DNA of 64,000 nt from Emergencia timonensis (lineage in GTDB: Bacteria; Bacillota; Clostridia; Peptostreptococcales; Anaerovoracaceae). The position numbers and the translations under genes are program-made. Each line of letters opens with the position of its first letter. Position 1 is the stretch's first letter. Of the stretch, positions 35,370 to 44,023 are shown in pieces. Below the pieces are notes generated by a model. The model was given only the letters and a program-made list of their open reading frames with translations. It did not search any database and was not told where the DNA came from. Where the stretch lies: contig NZ_FLKM01000009.1 in NCBI RefSeq assembly GCF_900086585.1, positions 1,488,001-1,552,000 on the forward strand. Direction: 5' to 3'.

Positions 35370-36686
35370 ATGAGCAAGACATTTCACATAACAACTTTTG
35401 GCTGTCAGATGAATGAACACGATTCTGAAGTCATGGCAGGCATGCTGCTGGAAAAGGGCTTTGAACCAGTAAAAGAACGGCGGGATGCAGATGTGGCGAT
35501 TATTAATACCTGCAGTGTCAGAGAAAATGCTGACAAGCGTTTCTTTGGAACCCTGGGGCAGCTGAAACGCAGGAAGAAAGAGAATCCGGATTTTGTGGTT
35601 TGTGTCTGTGGGTGTATGATGCAGCAGCAGCATGTCATCGACACCATCAAAGCCAAATATCCTTGGGTAGATATCATATTCGGAACCCACAATATTCATC
35701 AGTTTCCAGAACTAGTTGACAATGCTTTAAATGAGAAAAAGAAACAAATAGAAGTTTGGTCTGATGGCGGTGACATCGTAGAAGGCCTTCCGGCGAAACG
35801 TCTCTTTGACTGCAAGGCCCTTGTCAATATCATGTTTGGCTGCAATAATTTCTGCACCTATTGTATCGTCCCTTATACCAGAGGCAGAGAAAGGAGCAGG
35901 CAACCAGAAGAAATCATCAAAGAAGTTAAATCTCTTGTAGAAGACGGAGTAAAAGAAATCATGCTGCTAGGGCAAAATGTCAATTCTTATCGAGGCGATG
36001 AGCAAACTGATTTTGCGAGACTGCTCTACAGGCTTAATGAGATAGAAGGGCTTGAACGAATCCGCTTTATGACTTCCCATCCAAAAGATTTGTCAGACAG
36101 GCTGATTCAAGCTTTCGTGGATTGCAACAAGCTCTGTAAGAACATCCACTTGCCGGTGCAGTCTGGCAGCAGCCGTGTTTTAAAGAAAATGAACAGGAGA
36201 TATACCAAGGAACAGTATTTGGAGTTGGTTGCAAAACTGAAAGCGGCCGTACCAGGCATCACCATGTCTACCGATATCATCGTAGGATTCCCCGGCGAGA
36301 CCGAGGAGGATTTTGAGGAAACCCTGGATTTGGTCAGAAAGGTGAGATTCGACTCTGCCTTTACCTTCTTGTACTCCATTAGAAAAGGAACACCGGCAGA
36401 AAAATATGAAGACCAGGTACCGGAGGAAGTAAAGCACGAGAGATTTAACCGTCTTGTCGATTTGATCAACGCAATCAGCGCAGAAAAAAATGGGGAGTAT
36501 GCTGGCAGAGTGGAACGCGTTCTGGTTGAAGGCGCAAGTAAAACCAACAGCAAAACTTTTTCTGGAAGAACCGACGGCTTTAAACTAGTTAACTTTGAAG
36601 GTACAAAAGATATGGTTGGAAATCTCGTCGATGTAGAAATCATAGAGGGAAAAACTTTCAGCTTGGACGGCAGAATAGTGAAATAG
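35370..36686 (+). CDS. miaB: tRNA-2-methylthio-N6-dimethylallyladenosine synthase
   Basis: Radical-SAM methylthiotransferase acting on i6A37 of tRNAs. 438 residues: N-terminal UPF0004 domain with cluster ligands Cys12, Cys48 and Cys82, radical SAM motif CNNFCTYC (Cys158, Cys162, Cys165) and a C-terminal TRAM domain (about 375-438). The GCQMNEHDSE start and LPVQSGSSRVLKKMNR motif fit MiaB rather than MtaB or RimO. AAGGAG ribosome binding site. miaA is not in the window. Confidence 0.95.
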   Translation: MSKTFHITTFGCQMNEHDSEVMAGMLLEKGFEPVKERRDADVAIINTCSVRENADKRFFGTLGQLKRRKKENPDFVVCVCGCMMQQQHVIDTIKAKYPWVDIIFGTHNIHQFPELVDNALNEKKKQIEVWSDGGDIVEGLPAKRLFDCKALVNIMFGCNNFCTYCIVPYTRGRERSRQPEEIIKEVKSLVEDGVKEIMLLGQNVNSYRGDEQTDFARLLYRLNEIEGLERIRFMTSHPKDLSDRLIQAFVDCNKLCKNIHLPVQSGSSRVLKKMNRRYTKEQYLELVAKLKAAVPGITMSTDIIVGFPGETEEDFEETLDLVRKVRFDSAFTFLYSIRKGTPAEKYEDQVPEEVKHERFNRLVDLINAISAEKNGEYAGRVERVLVEGASKTNSKTFSGRTDGFKLVNFEGTKDMVGNLVDVEIIEGKTFSLDGRIVK

Positions 36687-36696
36687 GAGAGATTTG

Positions 36697-37248
36697 ATGG
36701 AGAAACTGAAGCGTACAATAGAAACTTACGTACCTGCTTGCGAGCAAGAAGAAAGAGATCGAGAAATCATGCTTCGTTTTTTAAAAAGCAATGGAGATTG
36801 TCTGACTCGTGACAACCAAATCGCTCACTTTACTGCGTCTTCTTGGATTATAAATGAGAGTAGAGATAAAGTCTTGATGGCTTACCACAATATTTATGAT
36901 TCCTGGGCTTGGACTGGCGGTCACGCTGATGGAGAGGCGGATCTGCTGCAAGTGGCCATTAGAGAAGCCAAAGAGGAGACAGGGATTGAGAAGATGAAAG
37001 CGGTGAAAGATGAGCCTTGTTCTCTTGAAATCATCACCGTAGAGGGACATATCAAAAGAGGTGCATACGTAGCGTCTCATTTACATCTCAATCTGACTTA
37101 TCTATTAGAGGCCGATGACAGACAGGAACTCACAATCAAAGCTGATGAAAACAGTGATGTCAGGTGGATTTACATAAGTGAACTGGACAAGTGCGTCAGC
37201 GAGCCGTGGATGATGAAATGGGTATATAAAAAGCTGATGAAACTGTGA
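36697..37248 (+). CDS. Nudix hydrolase
   Basis: 183 residues with the Nudix box GHADGEADLLQVAIREAKEETGI split here as G-H-A-D-G-E through REAKEETGI (about residues 75-97). Hydrolyses a nucleoside diphosphate linked to another group; substrate unknown. TAGGAGA is 6 bases before ATG 36697. Ten bases after miaB, likely co-transcribed. Confidence 0.85.
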   Translation: MEKLKRTIETYVPACEQEERDREIMLRFLKSNGDCLTRDNQIAHFTASSWIINESRDKVLMAYHNIYDSWAWTGGHADGEADLLQVAIREAKEETGIEKMKAVKDEPCSLEIITVEGHIKRGAYVASHLHLNLTYLLEADDRQELTIKADENSDVRWIYISELDKCVSEPWMMKWVYKKLMKL

Positions 37249-37266
37249 AAGTTTCTTTCCAATCAG

Positions 37267-37295
37267 TTGACAGTGCTGGCAATATATAATATAAT
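37267..37295 (+). promoter_or_regulatory. promoter of the cobalamin operon
   Basis: TTGACA (37267-37272), 17-base spacer, TATAAT (37290-37295), a consensus sigma-A promoter starting transcription about 15 bases before the riboswitch. Confidence 0.8.
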
Positions 37296-37316
37296 TTTAC
37301 TGTTGAAATTGAATAG

Positions 37317-37487
37317 AAATATTGGTTGACAGAACAAGTTGTAATATGGAATCAGGTGAAAGACCTGAACAGTCCTGCTGCCGTAATGATTAAGTTTCAT
37401 GCAAGGCGAGAGCCAGCCACTGAGGGAGGTCTTGGGAAGGTGCATCGGAAACGTTAGAGATCAAAGTCGGAAGACATCCCAATATTT
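37317..37487 (+). promoter_or_regulatory. cobalamin (adenosylcobalamin) riboswitch aptamer
   Basis: P1 is AAATATTGG (37317-37325) with CCAATATTT (37479-37487). Inside are the conserved cobalamin-riboswitch features: ATCAGGTGAAAGACCTGAAC (37351-37370), TGCTGCCGTAATGATT (about 37377-37391), AGCCACTG (about 37415-37422), TTGGGAAGG (37432-37440) and the B12-box-like AAGTCGGAAGAC (37464-37475). It lies between a consensus promoter and cbiD, and should turn the operon off when adenosylcobalamin is abundant. AATATTGG at 37522-37529 can pair with the 3' arm of P1, offering an alternative fold. Sub-class not determined. Confidence 0.92.
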
Positions 37488-37551
37488 GGCCATAAAAGTC
37501 ACAGGATATGAGTTTTAGGTTAATATTGGAGAATTTATTTTGGAAGATATT

Positions 37552-37582
37552 AAAAACCCGAGTCCTGGAGATTCGGGTTTTT
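37552..37582 (+). terminator. riboswitch-controlled terminator
   Basis: AAAAACCCGA (37552-37561) with TCGGGTTTTT (37573-37582), 11-base loop. It sits between the aptamer and cbiD, so it is the likely expression platform. Rest of 37249-37643 holds the promoter and aptamer only. Confidence 0.8.
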
Positions 37583-37643
37583 GTGTACTTAGGAAATCTG
37601 TATTTCTTAGGTATACAAATAATATGATTTAGTAGGGAAATAC

Positions 37644-38780
37644 ATGGAGAAATTCACAGTTAAAAATGGAAAAGCGCTGAGATTTGGATATACTACTGGC
37701 AGCTGTGCCACCGCAGCCGCCGCAGCGGCGGCGGAGATGCTCTTATCGGGCAGCCGCGTAGAGAGAGCGGATATTACGCTGCCCTCGGGGGAGAAGGCGG
37801 TCTTTACCATAGAGGACATCGATATGAGAGAAGATGCAGTCACTTGTTCCGTCACCAAAGATGGCGGAGATGATCCCGATGCAACCCATGGAGCGAAGAT
37901 TTTTGCGAAGGTGAAGAAACGGGAAGCGGACATCTTGCTCATTGGCGGCCGGGGTGTAGGACTGGTTACGGCCAAGGGCCTGCAATGTAAGGTGGGAGAG
38001 CCGGCAATCAATCCAGTTCCAAGAAAGATGATAAGGGAAAATGCTCGCCGCATTTTACAGAGCTACAATGCGGACTGCGGACTGGAGATTACGATTTCAG
38101 TGCCGGACGGGGCTGAAATTGCCCAAAAGACTTATAATCCGCGACTAGGCATTGTAGATGGCATTTCCATCTTAGGTACGACAGGGATCGTCGATCCTAT
38201 GAGCGAAAAAGCACTGGTAGACACCATCAAAGCAGTGGTTGATAAACAGTATGCCGAAGACTCTGAGAACATTCTCATTTCGCCAGGCAATTACGGCAGA
38301 GAGTTCTGTCAGGAGTATCTGCAGTTAGATATCCAGCGATCCGTGCCCGTGTCAAATTACATCGGCGAAGCCCTGGACTATATCCGCTACAAAGGCTTTA
38401 AAAGAATCCTCTTCGTAGGTCATACGGGGAAACTGATTAAAATCGCCGCTGGCGTCATGAATACCCATTCTTCTTATGCAGACTGCAGAATGGAGGTAAT
38501 CGGTGTTCACAGCGCAATCTGCGGAGCTGATCCACAGACTGTAGGGCAGATTATGAACTGTGTTACGACTGATGAAGCCTTTGATTTGATAAAAGACATG
38601 TCCTATTATGAGGCGGTGAAGAATAGAATCTTAGAGAAGGTACTCTATCATCTGCGCTTTCGTCTCAAGGGGGCGGCAGAGATAGAAATCGTCATGTTTA
38701 CATCAGATAGAGACCATATTATTAAAAGCCCCGGAGCAGATGATATGGCGATGCGATACCACAAAGCCCTAACCAGCTAA
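37644..38780 (+). CDS. cbiD: cobalt-precorrin-5B C1-methyltransferase
   Basis: SAM-dependent methylation at C1 in the oxygen-independent cobalamin pathway. 378 residues, family-typical start LRFGYTTGSCATAAAAAAAE and LIGGRGVGLVTAKGLQC, and GHTGKLIKIAAGVMNTHSSY. First gene under the cobalamin riboswitch. Its last codons (ALTS) and stop lie in the first copy of a structured intergenic repeat. Ribosome binding site TAGGGA. Confidence 0.95.
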   Translation: MEKFTVKNGKALRFGYTTGSCATAAAAAAAEMLLSGSRVERADITLPSGEKAVFTIEDIDMREDAVTCSVTKDGGDDPDATHGAKIFAKVKKREADILLIGGRGVGLVTAKGLQCKVGEPAINPVPRKMIRENARRILQSYNADCGLEITISVPDGAEIAQKTYNPRLGIVDGISILGTTGIVDPMSEKALVDTIKAVVDKQYAEDSENILISPGNYGREFCQEYLQLDIQRSVPVSNYIGEALDYIRYKGFKRILFVGHTGKLIKIAAGVMNTHSSYADCRMEVIGVHSAICGADPQTVGQIMNCVTTDEAFDLIKDMSYYEAVKNRILEKVLYHLRFRLKGAAEIEIVMFTSDRDHIIKSPGADDMAMRYHKALTS

Positions 38781-38910
38781 AGCTGGGGATTTAGCCGTAG
38801 AGTGCCGCGCTAAAGTGCTGCACTCCTGACAGGGGACCTGCCAACGATTTTGCTTTACAAAATCGGGCCAGGTCTGCCTAGCCAAAACAAGTTTTGGGGC
38901 AGAACCATAA
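38760..38910 (+). repeat. structured intergenic repeat, locus A unit 1 (diverged, with inserted module)
   Basis: Overlaps the cbiD stop. Hairpin 1 is CCAGCT-AA-AGCTGG followed by GGATTT; a second ~85-nt module (38794-38878) then intervenes; hairpin 2 is TCTGCC..CCAAAAC-AA-GTTTTGG..GGCAGA ending AACCATAA at about 38903-38910. Same 3' consensus as the other units. Confidence 0.7.
38794..38878 (+). repeat. 85-nt structured module, forward copy 1
   Basis: Begins GCCGTAG, contains hairpin AGTGC..GCACT and the core CAGGGGACCTG, then hairpin GACCTG..CGATTTTG with CAAAATCG..CAGGTC, and ends AGGTCTGCC. A matching copy is at 55859-55945 and an inverted one at 46869-46953. Confidence 0.75.
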
Positions 38911-39016
38911 TACGACAAAATCCAGCCAATAGTGTTTCGCACAAGTGCTCACACTCTTGGGGATTTACAGCATAAGGTCTGCCTAGCCAAATCAGAGATT
39001 TGGGGCAGAACCATTA
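38911..39016 (+). repeat. structured intergenic repeat, locus A unit 2
   Basis: TACGAC at the start, hairpin 1 AAATCC..CCAA..GTGT with ACAC..TTGGGGATTT, linker CAGCATAAGG, hairpin 2 TCTGCC..CCAAATC-AGA-GATTTGG..GGCAGA, and ACCATTA at the end. The next bases AGGAG are the ribosome binding site of the C20-methyltransferase gene. Confidence 0.8.
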
Positions 39017-39026
39017 AGGAGAAACA

Positions 39027-39713
39027 ATGAGAGGTAAATTTTTTGCAGTAGGTGTTGGACCTGGTGATCCGGAACTGATTACACTAAAGGCCATCAACAC
39101 CATGAAGAACAGCGATGTTATTGCGGTGCCAAGAAGCGGTGCCTCAGAGAATATCGCTCTGAAAATTGCTGGTGCATACATAGAGGGAAAAACTCTTTTG
39201 GAATGCGACATGCCAATGATTAAAGATAAGGAACAGTTAGACCGGTATCACGACCAGTCCGCAATGGAAATAGGCGCGCTGCTTTCTAAAGGCAAAACCG
39301 TTTCATTCCTGACTTTAGGAGACCCTGCCATTTACAGCACAGTCATGTATGTTCATCGAAGATTGACAGAACAAGGGTTTGATACAGCCATTATCCCGGG
39401 CATCCCCTCCTTCTGCGGAGCGGCAGCCAGTCTCAACACTTCTCTCTGCGAACGCGATGAGATGCTGCACATCATACCTGCCACTTATAAAGGACATCAG
39501 GCGGAAGAACTAGAGGGAACCAGAGTTTTGATGAAATCAGGCAAAAAGATTATGGCGCTGAGAGATGATCTCATCCGCCAGAATGCTATGATGGTAGAGT
39601 GCGCTACTATGGAGAATGAAAAAGTGTACAAGAATCTGATCGATCTGAAAGAGCAATCCAGCTACTTTTCATTAATTGTCATTCATTCAGAGGACAGACA
39701 AAAGGAGAAATAA
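39027..39713 (+). CDS. cbiL: precorrin-2/cobalt-factor II C20-methyltransferase
   Basis: 228 residues, tetrapyrrole methylase fold: VGVGPGDPELITLKAI at the N-terminus, FLTLGDPAIYSTVMYVHRRL and GIPSFCGAAASLNTSL. Adds the C20 methyl using SAM. The cobalt-early context (cbiD, cbiG, cbiX) supports the CbiL name over CobI. AAGGAG is the last part of the preceding repeat and begins 10 bases before the ATG. Confidence 0.93.
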   Translation: MRGKFFAVGVGPGDPELITLKAINTMKNSDVIAVPRSGASENIALKIAGAYIEGKTLLECDMPMIKDKEQLDRYHDQSAMEIGALLSKGKTVSFLTLGDPAIYSTVMYVHRRLTEQGFDTAIIPGIPSFCGAAASLNTSLCERDEMLHIIPATYKGHQAEELEGTRVLMKSGKKIMALRDDLIRQNAMMVECATMENEKVYKNLIDLKEQSSYFSLIVIHSEDRQKEK

Positions 39714-39716
39714 ACA

Positions 39717-40466
39717 ATGATATACTTTATCGGAGCCGGTCCTGGGGCCGCAGACTTAATCACGGTGAGAGGCGCAGAACTTCTCAAAAAAGCTGACGTC
39801 ATCATCTACGCAGGGTCTCTTGTAAACCCGGCCCTTTTGGACTACGCGAAAGAGAGCTGTAAGATCTATAACAGTGCCAAAATGACTTTAGAGGAAGTCA
39901 CCAGCGTGATGAAAGAAAATAAAGAAAAAGAAGTCGTCAGACTTCATACAGGAGATCCTTGTATTTATGGCGCCATCAGAGAACAGATGGACATCCTCGA
40001 CAGAGAAGAGATGAAATATGTTTCCGTTCCGGGCGTCAGTTCTTTCATCGGCGCGGCTGCTGCGCTGAATGCAGAATATACTTTGCCAAATGTGAGTCAG
40101 ACCGTAATCCTGACCAGAATGGCAGGCAGGACCCCTGTGCCGGAAAAAGAGGAAATCTCTAAATTGGCATCTCACGGTGCAACTATGGTGGTATTCCTCA
40201 CATCTACCATGCTAGCGGAGCTTTCTGAGAGGCTGATAGAAGGCGGATATGCGCCGGATTCTCCGGCTGCTATCGTATACAAGGCTACCTGGCCGGACGA
40301 AAAGGTTGTGAGAACGACGGTCAAAGAAATCGCAAAGGCGGCCGAAGAAAATGGCATTAACAAAATGGCGCTGATTATGGTAGGCGGATTCCTGGGCAGC
40401 GAATATGAGCGGTCAAAGCTCTATGACCCATCCTTTACTCATTTATTCAGAGAGGCGAGCAAATAA
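39717..40466 (+). CDS. cbiF: cobalt-precorrin-4 C11-methyltransferase
   Basis: 249 residues, SAM-dependent tetrapyrrole methylase: FIGAGPGAADLITVRGAELL, VRLHTGDPCIYGAIREQMD, GVSSFIGAAAALNAEYTLP. Methylates C11 of cobalt-precorrin-4. Ribosome binding site AAAAGGAG; the gap to cbiL is 3 bases and it overlaps cbiG by 1. Confidence 0.95.
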   Translation: MIYFIGAGPGAADLITVRGAELLKKADVIIYAGSLVNPALLDYAKESCKIYNSAKMTLEEVTSVMKENKEKEVVRLHTGDPCIYGAIREQMDILDREEMKYVSVPGVSSFIGAAAALNAEYTLPNVSQTVILTRMAGRTPVPEKEEISKLASHGATMVVFLTSTMLAELSERLIEGGYAPDSPAAIVYKATWPDEKVVRTTVKEIAKAAEENGINKMALIMVGGFLGSEYERSKLYDPSFTHLFREASK

Positions 40467-41464
40467 TGAGAGAGATAGGAATTCTTGCTTTTACAGATCG
40501 GGGAAGACACCTGGCAGCAAAGGTTTCTGACCGCCTCAGTTGCGAATGCAATGTAGACCTTTTTGATAACAAAGGCAGCGCCAAAGACTATTTAAGGGAA
40601 CACTTCGATCAGAAAGACACCTTTATATTTATCTGCGCTGCAGGCATTGCAGTCAGGATGATTGCGCCGTTAATTAAATCAAAAGATGTCGATCCGGCAG
40701 TCATCGTCATGGACGAATTTGGACAATTTGTGATTCCCATTTTATCTGGGCATCTGGGAGGGGCCAATGAGGCGGGGGAGAGAATATCTTCTCTGTTAGA
40801 TGCCACATTGGTGCTGACTACAGCGACCGATATCAACGAGAAATTTGCTGTAGATGTATGGAGCAAATATGCAGGCTGCAAAATTGTCGACATAAGCTGT
40901 ATCAAAACCATTTCAGCGGCGATTTTGAGAGGTGAAAAGGTGGGATTTGAAAGCGGTTTTCCTTTTGAAGGAAAAGTACCGAAAGAACTGACTTTAGATG
41001 CTGCAGAAATTGGAATCTGTGTCAGCCTTTCTGATCAATTAAAGCCCTTTCCACAGACCTTCAATATGGTACCCAGAATCGTAACCATGGGAATAGGCTG
41101 CCGCAAAAATACCAGTATCGAACAATTTGAGAAGTTTGTATTGGGTGTTTTAGAGGAAAACAAGGTGTCCATTCATGCCATAGAGAAGATTGCATCCATT
41201 GATATTAAGAAATACGAAAAATGCATTTTGGCTTTCAGCGACAAATACCAAATTCCATTCGTCACCTACAATGCCGAGGAACTGTCCACGGCAACGGGCG
41301 ATTTTGAGGTTTCGGAGTTTGTAAAAAGCGTTACCGGCGTGGATAACATCTGTGAGCGCAGCGCCTGTCTTGGAAGCGGAAACGGCAGAAGAATATTATC
41401 AAAGACCAGTGGCAGCGGCGTGACCTGCGCCCTGGCTATGAAGGATTGGAAGTGTAAGTTTTGA
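40466..41464 (+). CDS. cbiG: cobalt-precorrin-5A hydrolase
   Basis: 332 residues; opens the delta-lactone of cobalt-precorrin-5A and releases acetaldehyde, a step unique to the anaerobic pathway. Core motifs: FIFICAAGIAVRMIAPLIKS, SGHLGGANEAGERISSLL, and the C-terminal GIGCRKNTS and CERSACLGSG. Standard length. Overlaps the TTG start of hemA. Confidence 0.95.
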   Translation: MREIGILAFTDRGRHLAAKVSDRLSCECNVDLFDNKGSAKDYLREHFDQKDTFIFICAAGIAVRMIAPLIKSKDVDPAVIVMDEFGQFVIPILSGHLGGANEAGERISSLLDATLVLTTATDINEKFAVDVWSKYAGCKIVDISCIKTISAAILRGEKVGFESGFPFEGKVPKELTLDAAEIGICVSLSDQLKPFPQTFNMVPRIVTMGIGCRKNTSIEQFEKFVLGVLEENKVSIHAIEKIASIDIKKYEKCILAFSDKYQIPFVTYNAEELSTATGDFEVSEFVKSVTGVDNICERSACLGSGNGRRILSKTSGSGVTCALAMKDWKCKF

Positions 41465-42468
41465 ATATCGTAATGTCATACATCGATTATAATATGGCAG
41501 GGCTATCTGAACGAGAGATCTTCTCCTGTACAAAGACACAGACGACGGAAATCTATGGCAGACTGAAGGAAAAACCGGAGATACTTGGCTGTGTACTGAT
41601 TGCAACCTGCAACAGGACAGAACTATATCTTTCATTGAAAGAGGGAACGAAAGTAAATCCCTTCAAACAACTCTGCGAGGCCATAGATATCAATTATACC
41701 GATTATGCTTTTATGAACAAAACTCTGGTGGGAAAAGACGCTATGATTCATCTGTGTAAAGTCGCCGCCGGGGCTGAATCTCAGATTTGGGGAGACGGAC
41801 AGATTGTCACTCAGGTCGATGCCGCTATCAAAGGCGCACAGAAAGCAAAGTCTTCAGACGCAGTTCTCAACGTATTGTTCCGCATTGGCGTCACTGCCGG
41901 CAAAAAGATTAAAACATTGGTGGACTTTAAGGTCAATGACAACTCTACTGCATCTAGGGCAGTATCCGTCATAAAAGACCATCCGAATATCAAACATGTT
42001 CTGGTCATCGGAAATGGTATGATTGGCAGATTGGTGGCAGGCCTTTTGGTCAGAAACGGAATGCAGACAACGATGACTTTGCGTCAATACAGACATGGTG
42101 AAAACATCGTACCGAAAGGTGCTGACACAGTGAACTATGGAGATCGTTATGCGGTAATAGAGAAGAGCGATGCGGTTATCAGCGCCACATTAAGCCCCCA
42201 TTACACAGTCAGTTATGAGCAGGTAAAAGAGTTGTCCCGGGTACCGGGCGTTTTTATCGATTTGGCTGTTCCAAGGGATATCGACCCTGAGGTTGAAAAA
42301 ATAGATCGCGTTACATATTATGATATCGATCATATCAGCCAGGGTGAGCGAGACGCTCGTCAAGAAAAGCAAATGAAAGAAATAGAACGAATCATTGAGA
42401 AATATATTACGGATTTTTACAAATGGTACGACTATAGAGAAAAACTGAAATTGAAAGAGGAAGCATAA
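41461..42468 (+). CDS. hemA: glutamyl-tRNA reductase, short form
   Basis: Reduces glutamyl-tRNA(Glu) to glutamate-1-semialdehyde with NADPH, the first step of C5-pathway tetrapyrrole synthesis. N-terminal catalytic domain with nucleophile Cys50 in IATCNRTELY, recognition segment GAESQIWGDGQI, NADPH loop VIGNGMIGRL. At 335 residues it is about 80 shorter than usual: it stops in the long linking helix (EIERIIEKYITDFYKWYDY) and lacks the C-terminal dimerisation domain. TTG start at 41461 has GGAAG 8 bases upstream; ATG 41473 is an alternative. Supplies precursor for the cobalamin cluster. Confidence 0.9.
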   Translation: MNIVMSYIDYNMAGLSEREIFSCTKTQTTEIYGRLKEKPEILGCVLIATCNRTELYLSLKEGTKVNPFKQLCEAIDINYTDYAFMNKTLVGKDAMIHLCKVAAGAESQIWGDGQIVTQVDAAIKGAQKAKSSDAVLNVLFRIGVTAGKKIKTLVDFKVNDNSTASRAVSVIKDHPNIKHVLVIGNGMIGRLVAGLLVRNGMQTTMTLRQYRHGENIVPKGADTVNYGDRYAVIEKSDAVISATLSPHYTVSYEQVKELSRVPGVFIDLAVPRDIDPEVEKIDRVTYYDIDHISQGERDARQEKQMKEIERIIEKYITDFYKWYDYREKLKLKEEA

Positions 42469-43200
42469 ATGAAAATATATGTAGTGGGCATCGGCCCCGG
42501 AAGCAGTGAATACATGACGCCCCAGGCCAGAGCTGCAATTGAAGATAGCGACGTGGTGGTAGGTTATACTCTCTACGTCGATCTGGTCAGCGATCTGACT
42601 AGTGGCAAAGAAGTCAAATCCACAGCTATGAAGCAGGAAGTAGACAGATGCAGGATGGCGCTGGATTCTGCCCTGGAGGGAAAGAATGTGGCCTTCGTAT
42701 GCAGCGGGGACGCCGGCGTATACGGCATGGCTGGTATCATGGCTGAAGTTGCAAAAGAACATCCTGAAGTGGAGATTGTGACAATTCCAGGCATTACAGC
42801 GGCCTGCAGCGGAGCGGCAGTTCTGGGCGCACCTCTGATTCACGATTTTGCCGTCATCTCCCTCTCTGACTTGCTGACTCCGTGGGAAAAGATTGAAAAG
42901 AGACTGCGCATGGCGGCTGAAGCTGACTTTGTCGTCTGTCTCTATAATCCGAAGAGCAAAAAACGTCACGACTATATCGACAAGGCGGCTGATATCATGC
43001 ACTGTGCAAAAGCCTGGGATACTCCTTGCGGTTATGTGAAGAACATCGGCCGTGAAGGGGAGAAGGCAATCGTCTGTACTATGGCAGATTTGAAGGACAA
43101 CGATGATATCGACATGTTCACCACGGTCTTTATCGGAAACAGTGCGACGAAGGTGATAAATGGAAAGCTGGTAACGCCTCGTGGATACAAAAATATCTAA
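42469..43200 (+). CDS. cbiH: cobalt-precorrin-3 C17-methyltransferase
   Basis: 243 residues, tetrapyrrole methylase: VVGIGPGSSEYMTPQARAAI, CSGDAGVYGMAGIM, VVCLYNPKSKKRHDYI, and the ring-contraction-type HDFAVISLSDLLTPW. Methylates C17 with ring contraction. GAGGAAG ribosome binding site. The next gene starts 20 bases before its end. Confidence 0.94.
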   Translation: MKIYVVGIGPGSSEYMTPQARAAIEDSDVVVGYTLYVDLVSDLTSGKEVKSTAMKQEVDRCRMALDSALEGKNVAFVCSGDAGVYGMAGIMAEVAKEHPEVEIVTIPGITAACSGAAVLGAPLIHDFAVISLSDLLTPWEKIEKRLRMAAEADFVVCLYNPKSKKRHDYIDKAADIMHCAKAWDTPCGYVKNIGREGEKAIVCTMADLKDNDDIDMFTTVFIGNSATKVINGKLVTPRGYKNI

Positions 43201-44023
43201 AAAAACGGCTTGTGCCACACCTCGTTTTGATAGTATAGATCATTGCCCTGACTGCAATTTCCAATGCAATCAAAAAATCTTAGTCTTTGCTGGTACCTTT
43301 GAAGGGCATGAACTGGCGAAGTATTTTGATCAGAGGGGCTGGAACCGGTGCGCTGATTTCTGTGTGGCTACAGAGTACGGGACAGAAACTTTTTCGGATA
43401 TCAAGGGTCTTTCAATTATAGAGGGGCGTCTAAACGAGGCAGCCATGGAGGAGCTTCTAAAGTCCGGCCTGTACGGTCTGGTCGTCGATGCGACCCATCC
43501 TTACGCCAAGGCGGTGACAGAGAATCTTCAGAAAGCCTGCCAGATTTCTCATGTCGAATATGTCAGACTTCTGCGAGGGGAAGTTTTTTTTGACTATGAG
43601 GGCGTGAATACAGTGGAATCTGCAGAAGAAGCTGTAGCATATCTTTTGGAGATGGAAGGGAAGATTCTGCTGACCACCGGTTCCAAAGAACTGTCAAAGT
43701 ACCGCAGGCTTTCAGATCGGATTGTCGCCAGAGTTCTGCCCAGCCAGGATTCGCTGCGGTTGTGCTTTGATGCCGGCATCCCGGCAAAGAACATCATCTG
43801 CATGCAGGGTCCTTTTACGAAGGAAATGAATTTTGCAACCATGGAGCAGTACGGCTGTAAGTGGCTGGTGACCAAAAATACAGGAAAACCGGGAGGTTTT
43901 GACGACAAGGTCAGACTCTGTGAGGAAGGATATAGAATCATTGTCATCGGCCGGCCGCAGGCGGAGACGGGGCTGTCATTAGAAGAGGTGAAGGAAAGAG
44001 TGGAGGCTTTTTATGGAGAATAG
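43181..44023 (+). CDS. cbiJ: cobalt-precorrin-6A reductase
   Basis: 280 residues; NAD(P)H reduction of the precorrin-6A macrocycle. CbiJ/CobK domain starts near residue 33 (ILVFAGTFEGHELAKYF), with VVDATHPYAKAVTENL, LLTTGSKELSKY and TKNTGKPGGFDDKV. The GTG start at 43181 gives an unusual 32-residue extension with HCPDCNFQCN (four Cys counting Cys11). No other in-frame ATG/GTG/TTG with a ribosome binding site is visible near the domain start, so the extension may be real. Confidence 0.88.
   Translation: MDTKISKKTACATPRFDSIDHCPDCNFQCNQKILVFAGTFEGHELAKYFDQRGWNRCADFCVATEYGTETFSDIKGLSIIEGRLNEAAMEELLKSGLYGLVVDATHPYAKAVTENLQKACQISHVEYVRLLRGEVFFDYEGVNTVESAEEAVAYLLEMEGKILLTTGSKELSKYRRLSDRIVARVLPSQDSLRLCFDAGIPAKNIICMQGPFTKEMNFATMEQYGCKWLVTKNTGKPGGFDDKVRLCEEGYRIIVIGRPQAETGLSLEEVKERVEAFYGE

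Noticed and set aside
42190..43218. 342-codon minus-strand frame across the hemA/cbiH boundary
   Set aside because: Antisense to two well-recognised enzymes; no ribosome binding site and no family-like motif.
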